Shown here: in pieces, positions 62,575 through 64,000 of the stretch
Position numbering within the stretch: position 1 is the stretch's first letter
How the letters are laid out: each line of letters starts with the position of its first letter
From: an uncultured Pantoea sp.
Lineage (GTDB): Bacteria > Pseudomonadota > Gammaproteobacteria > Enterobacterales > Enterobacteriaceae
Direction of reading: 5' to 3'
DNA length: 64,000 bases
Assembly: GCA_913775175.1 (NCBI GenBank)
Contig: CAJYKU010000039.1
Span: 99,358 to 163,357 of the forward strand
Position numbers and translations under genes: made by a program
The notes under the pieces: model-generated
Told to the model about the DNA's origin: nothing
The model's database searches: none
The model's input: only the letters and a program-made list of their open reading frames with translations

Positions 62575-63504
62575 TCAGTCTAATGTAGGATTCATATGAC
62601 GCAGATCAAATGGAGTGATCTGGTAGACATAGTAGTTAAGCCAGTTAGAGAAAAGCAGATTACCGTGACTACGCCAGGTTGCGCGTGGCGGCAAAGCCGG
62701 ATTATCCTGCGGAAAGTAGTTAAAGGGCAGTTCTGGCTGTAAACCGGCGTCATTGTCACGATGATATTCGCCAGAGAGCGTCACTGCATCGTACTCAGGA
62801 TGCCCGGTAACAAATGCCAGCCGTTTATCTTTGCTCGCCATCAGATACGCTCCGGTGGCTTCTGATTCAGCAAATAACTCCAGATCGGTATAGTCGCGAA
62901 TCAGCTGGCTGGGGAAATCTGCATAACGCGAATGCGGAGCAAGAAAATTATCATCAAAACCACGTGTCAGTAGTGCATGAGGATGCAGGATTTGATGTTC
63001 AAACACACCAGAGAGCTTGTTTTGCCGGGTCTGCTTAGGGATGCCATACAGAATATTCAGTGCTGCCTGTACTGCCCAGCAGACAAACAGGGTAGAGGTA
63101 ACATGCTGCTTTGCCCAGTGTAATACACGCTGGATCTGTGGCCAGTAAGCAACATCGTTAAAATCAACCAACCCGAGCGGTGCCCCGGTCACAATCAGGC
63201 CATCAAAGTTATCGTCCTGGATGTCCTCGAAATTACAGTAGAAATTATTCAGATGCTCGCTGGGAGTGTTACGTGATTCACGACTATCAATGCGCAGCAG
63301 CTGTACATCAATCTGGAGTGGAGAGTTGGAGAGCAGGCGCAGAAACTGATTTTCCGTCTCAATTTTCTTGGGCATCAGATTAAGGATCAGCACTTTTAAT
63401 GGACGGATCTCCTGAACCCGGGCACGTGACGACGTCATAACAAAGACATTTTCGTCGCGTAAAAAATTTACTGCCGGTAATTCATCGGGGATCCTGATTG
63501 GCAT
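62575..63504 (-). CDS. metA: Homoserine O-succinyltransferase MetA
   Basis: MetA succinylates homoserine, the first step specific to methionine synthesis. The 309 residues equal E. coli MetA. The class I amidotransferase-like fold has the catalytic cysteine in [20 protein letters not shown] near residue 142 and the catalytic His-Glu pair in [13 protein letters not shown] near 235-237. The N-terminus [20 protein letters not shown] is typical. E. coli MetA is heat-labile and feedback-controlled. MetJ-like boxes precede it. Confidence 0.97.
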   Translation of the reverse strand: MPIRIPDELPAVNFLRDENVFVMTSSRARVQEIRPLKVLILNLMPKKIETENQFLRLLSNSPLQIDVQLLRIDSRESRNTPSEHLNNFYCNFEDIQDDNFDGLIVTGAPLGLVDFNDVAYWPQIQRVLHWAKQHVTSTLFVCWAVQAALNILYGIPKQTRQNKLSGVFEHQILHPHALLTRGFDDNFLAPHSRYADFPSQLIRDYTDLELFAESEATGAYLMASKDKRLAFVTGHPEYDAVTLSGEYHRDNDAGLQPELPFNYFPQDNPALPPRATWRSHGNLLFSNWLNYYVYQITPFDLRHMNPTLD

Positions 63505-63534
63505 AACCTGCTCACCTCTTACTGATAACCATAT

Positions 63535-63558
63535 AAACGTTTAGACATCCAGATGCCC
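63535..63558. promoter_or_regulatory. Candidate MetJ operator, three tandem met boxes
   Basis: Three adjoining 8-mers, AAACGTTT, AGACATCC and AGATGCCC, match the met box AGACGTCT at 6, 6 and 5 of 8 positions. Tandem, imperfect boxes are the normal form of MetJ sites. They lie 31-54 bp upstream of metA. Confidence 0.65.
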
Positions 63559-63926
63559 GAGGTTAGCCTGGCAGCGACTGAATGTCGAGACTTCATGCGA
63601 TTTATGAAAATGTTTCAGCTTAATATGGCATAGCAGCGCATCGTCACAGGTATGTATCCTGTATAAATGGATAAGTACCAGGTCAGAATTTGCTCTCTGT
63701 GCGCTTGCAGGAAGTTTTCTGACAACAATCAGATCAGGGAAGATAACTCACTGTTTTTTAGGGGGAAAATCTTAGTGGCATGCAGGCTATACCACAGAGT
63801 GGCTGAACCGGAGCTGGACATTTCAGGGCCTTTGCTGAGTAACCTGACCACAGTTTACCCGACCGGCGGGCGTAGCGGAGCGCTTTTCGCCGCGCCGCCG
63901 CGGAAATCTGACTTTTCTGCAGACGT
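63559..63926. other. metA-rrn intergenic region
   Basis: Apart from metA promoter elements I see no feature here. A 90-codon plus-strand frame at 63667-63939 ends in the rRNA terminator and has no ribosome site, so I do not call it. The part from about 63850 is strongly GC-rich. Confidence 0.5.
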
Positions 63927-63956
63927 AAAAAAACCCTGAACGCGGGTTCAGGGTTT
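63924..63956 (-). terminator. Terminator of the rRNA operon
   Basis: On the minus strand ACCCTGAAC and GTTCAGGGT form a 9-bp stem with a 4-base loop, followed by at least six T. It lies 14-46 bp beyond the 5S rRNA 3' end, as in enterobacterial rrn operons. Confidence 0.92.
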
Positions 63957-63969
63957 CTCTACTTGTTGG

Positions 63970-64000
63970 ATGCCTGGCAGTTCCCTACTCTCGCATGGGG
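63970..64000 (-). rRNA. rrf: 5S ribosomal RNA, 3' end (partial)
   Basis: The last 31 bases of the window, read on the minus strand, are CCCCATGCGAGAGTAGGGAA followed by CTGCCAGGCAT, the 3' end of enterobacterial 5S rRNA. The rest of the gene and presumably the 23S and 16S genes lie beyond the right edge. Transcription runs toward metA. E. coli has an rrn operon in this general region. Confidence 0.95.

Noticed and set aside
63667..63939. 90-codon frame before the rRNA terminator
   Set aside because: It runs into the rrn terminator stem, has no ribosome site and no recognisable content.
1..64000. Mobile elements, prophage, tRNA genes or integration sites
   Set aside because: I found no transposase, integrase or phage protein frame, no tRNA-like cloverleaf and no terminal repeats flanking a gene block.

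Overview
The window is chromosomal core DNA of a gammaproteobacterium of the order Enterobacterales. Almost every gene has a close E. coli counterpart in length, motifs and local operon order, but the larger gene order differs from E. coli. The lack of a mal cluster between psiE and ubiC, the single leucine-binding protein gene and a PanS-like gene beside lysC would fit Erwiniaceae (Erwinia/Pantoea-like). That family assignment is an inference; the order is secure. I see no prophage, insertion sequence, CRISPR array, integron, toxin-antitoxin pair or tRNA gene, and no protein gene that is clearly broken.

Left block (1-7.1 kb): the 5' end of lexA with two SOS boxes, dgkA, plsB, ubiC-ubiA, psiE and the Na/Pi transporter gene yjbB. 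These genes lie near 91 min on the E. coli map. Middle block (7.2-47.3 kb): gntRKU, the small RNA ryhB, yhhY, ggt, yhhA, ugpBAECQ, livKHMGF, panM, rpoH, ftsYEX, rsmD-yhhL, yhhM, yhhN, zntA, tusA, yhhQ, dcrB, glgBXCAP, asd and yhgN. These belong to the 76-77 min region of E. coli, but the glg-asd-yhgN segment sits at the other end of the block from its E. coli position. Right block (47.3-64 kb): panS-like gene, lysC with its lysine riboswitch, pgi, metH, iclR, aceBAK, metA and the 3' end of a 5S rRNA gene, again from the 90-91 min region. The 77-min block is therefore embedded between yjbB and lysC.

Functions fall into coherent sets: gluconate uptake and phosphorylation; glutathione breakdown (ggt); glycerol-3-phosphate uptake under phosphate starvation; branched-chain amino acid uptake; cell division and membrane targeting; zinc export; queuosine precursor salvage; glycogen synthesis and breakdown; the aspartate family (lysC, asd, metA, metH); and the glyoxylate shunt with its repressor. 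Regulatory DNA is legible at many places: LexA, GntR, CRP, Fur, PhoB, ZntR, MetJ and DnaA sites, a preQ1-I-like riboswitch and a lysine riboswitch.

I found no wholly new multi-gene system. The most interesting items are a ryhB gene with a 5' half unlike that of E. coli, an undescribed 46-residue putative membrane protein between pgi and metH, four in-frame 96-bp repeats in ftsY, a compact preQ1-I-like element before yhhQ, a plus-strand terminator with no evident gene in the livK-panM gap, and paired hairpins between aceA and aceK.
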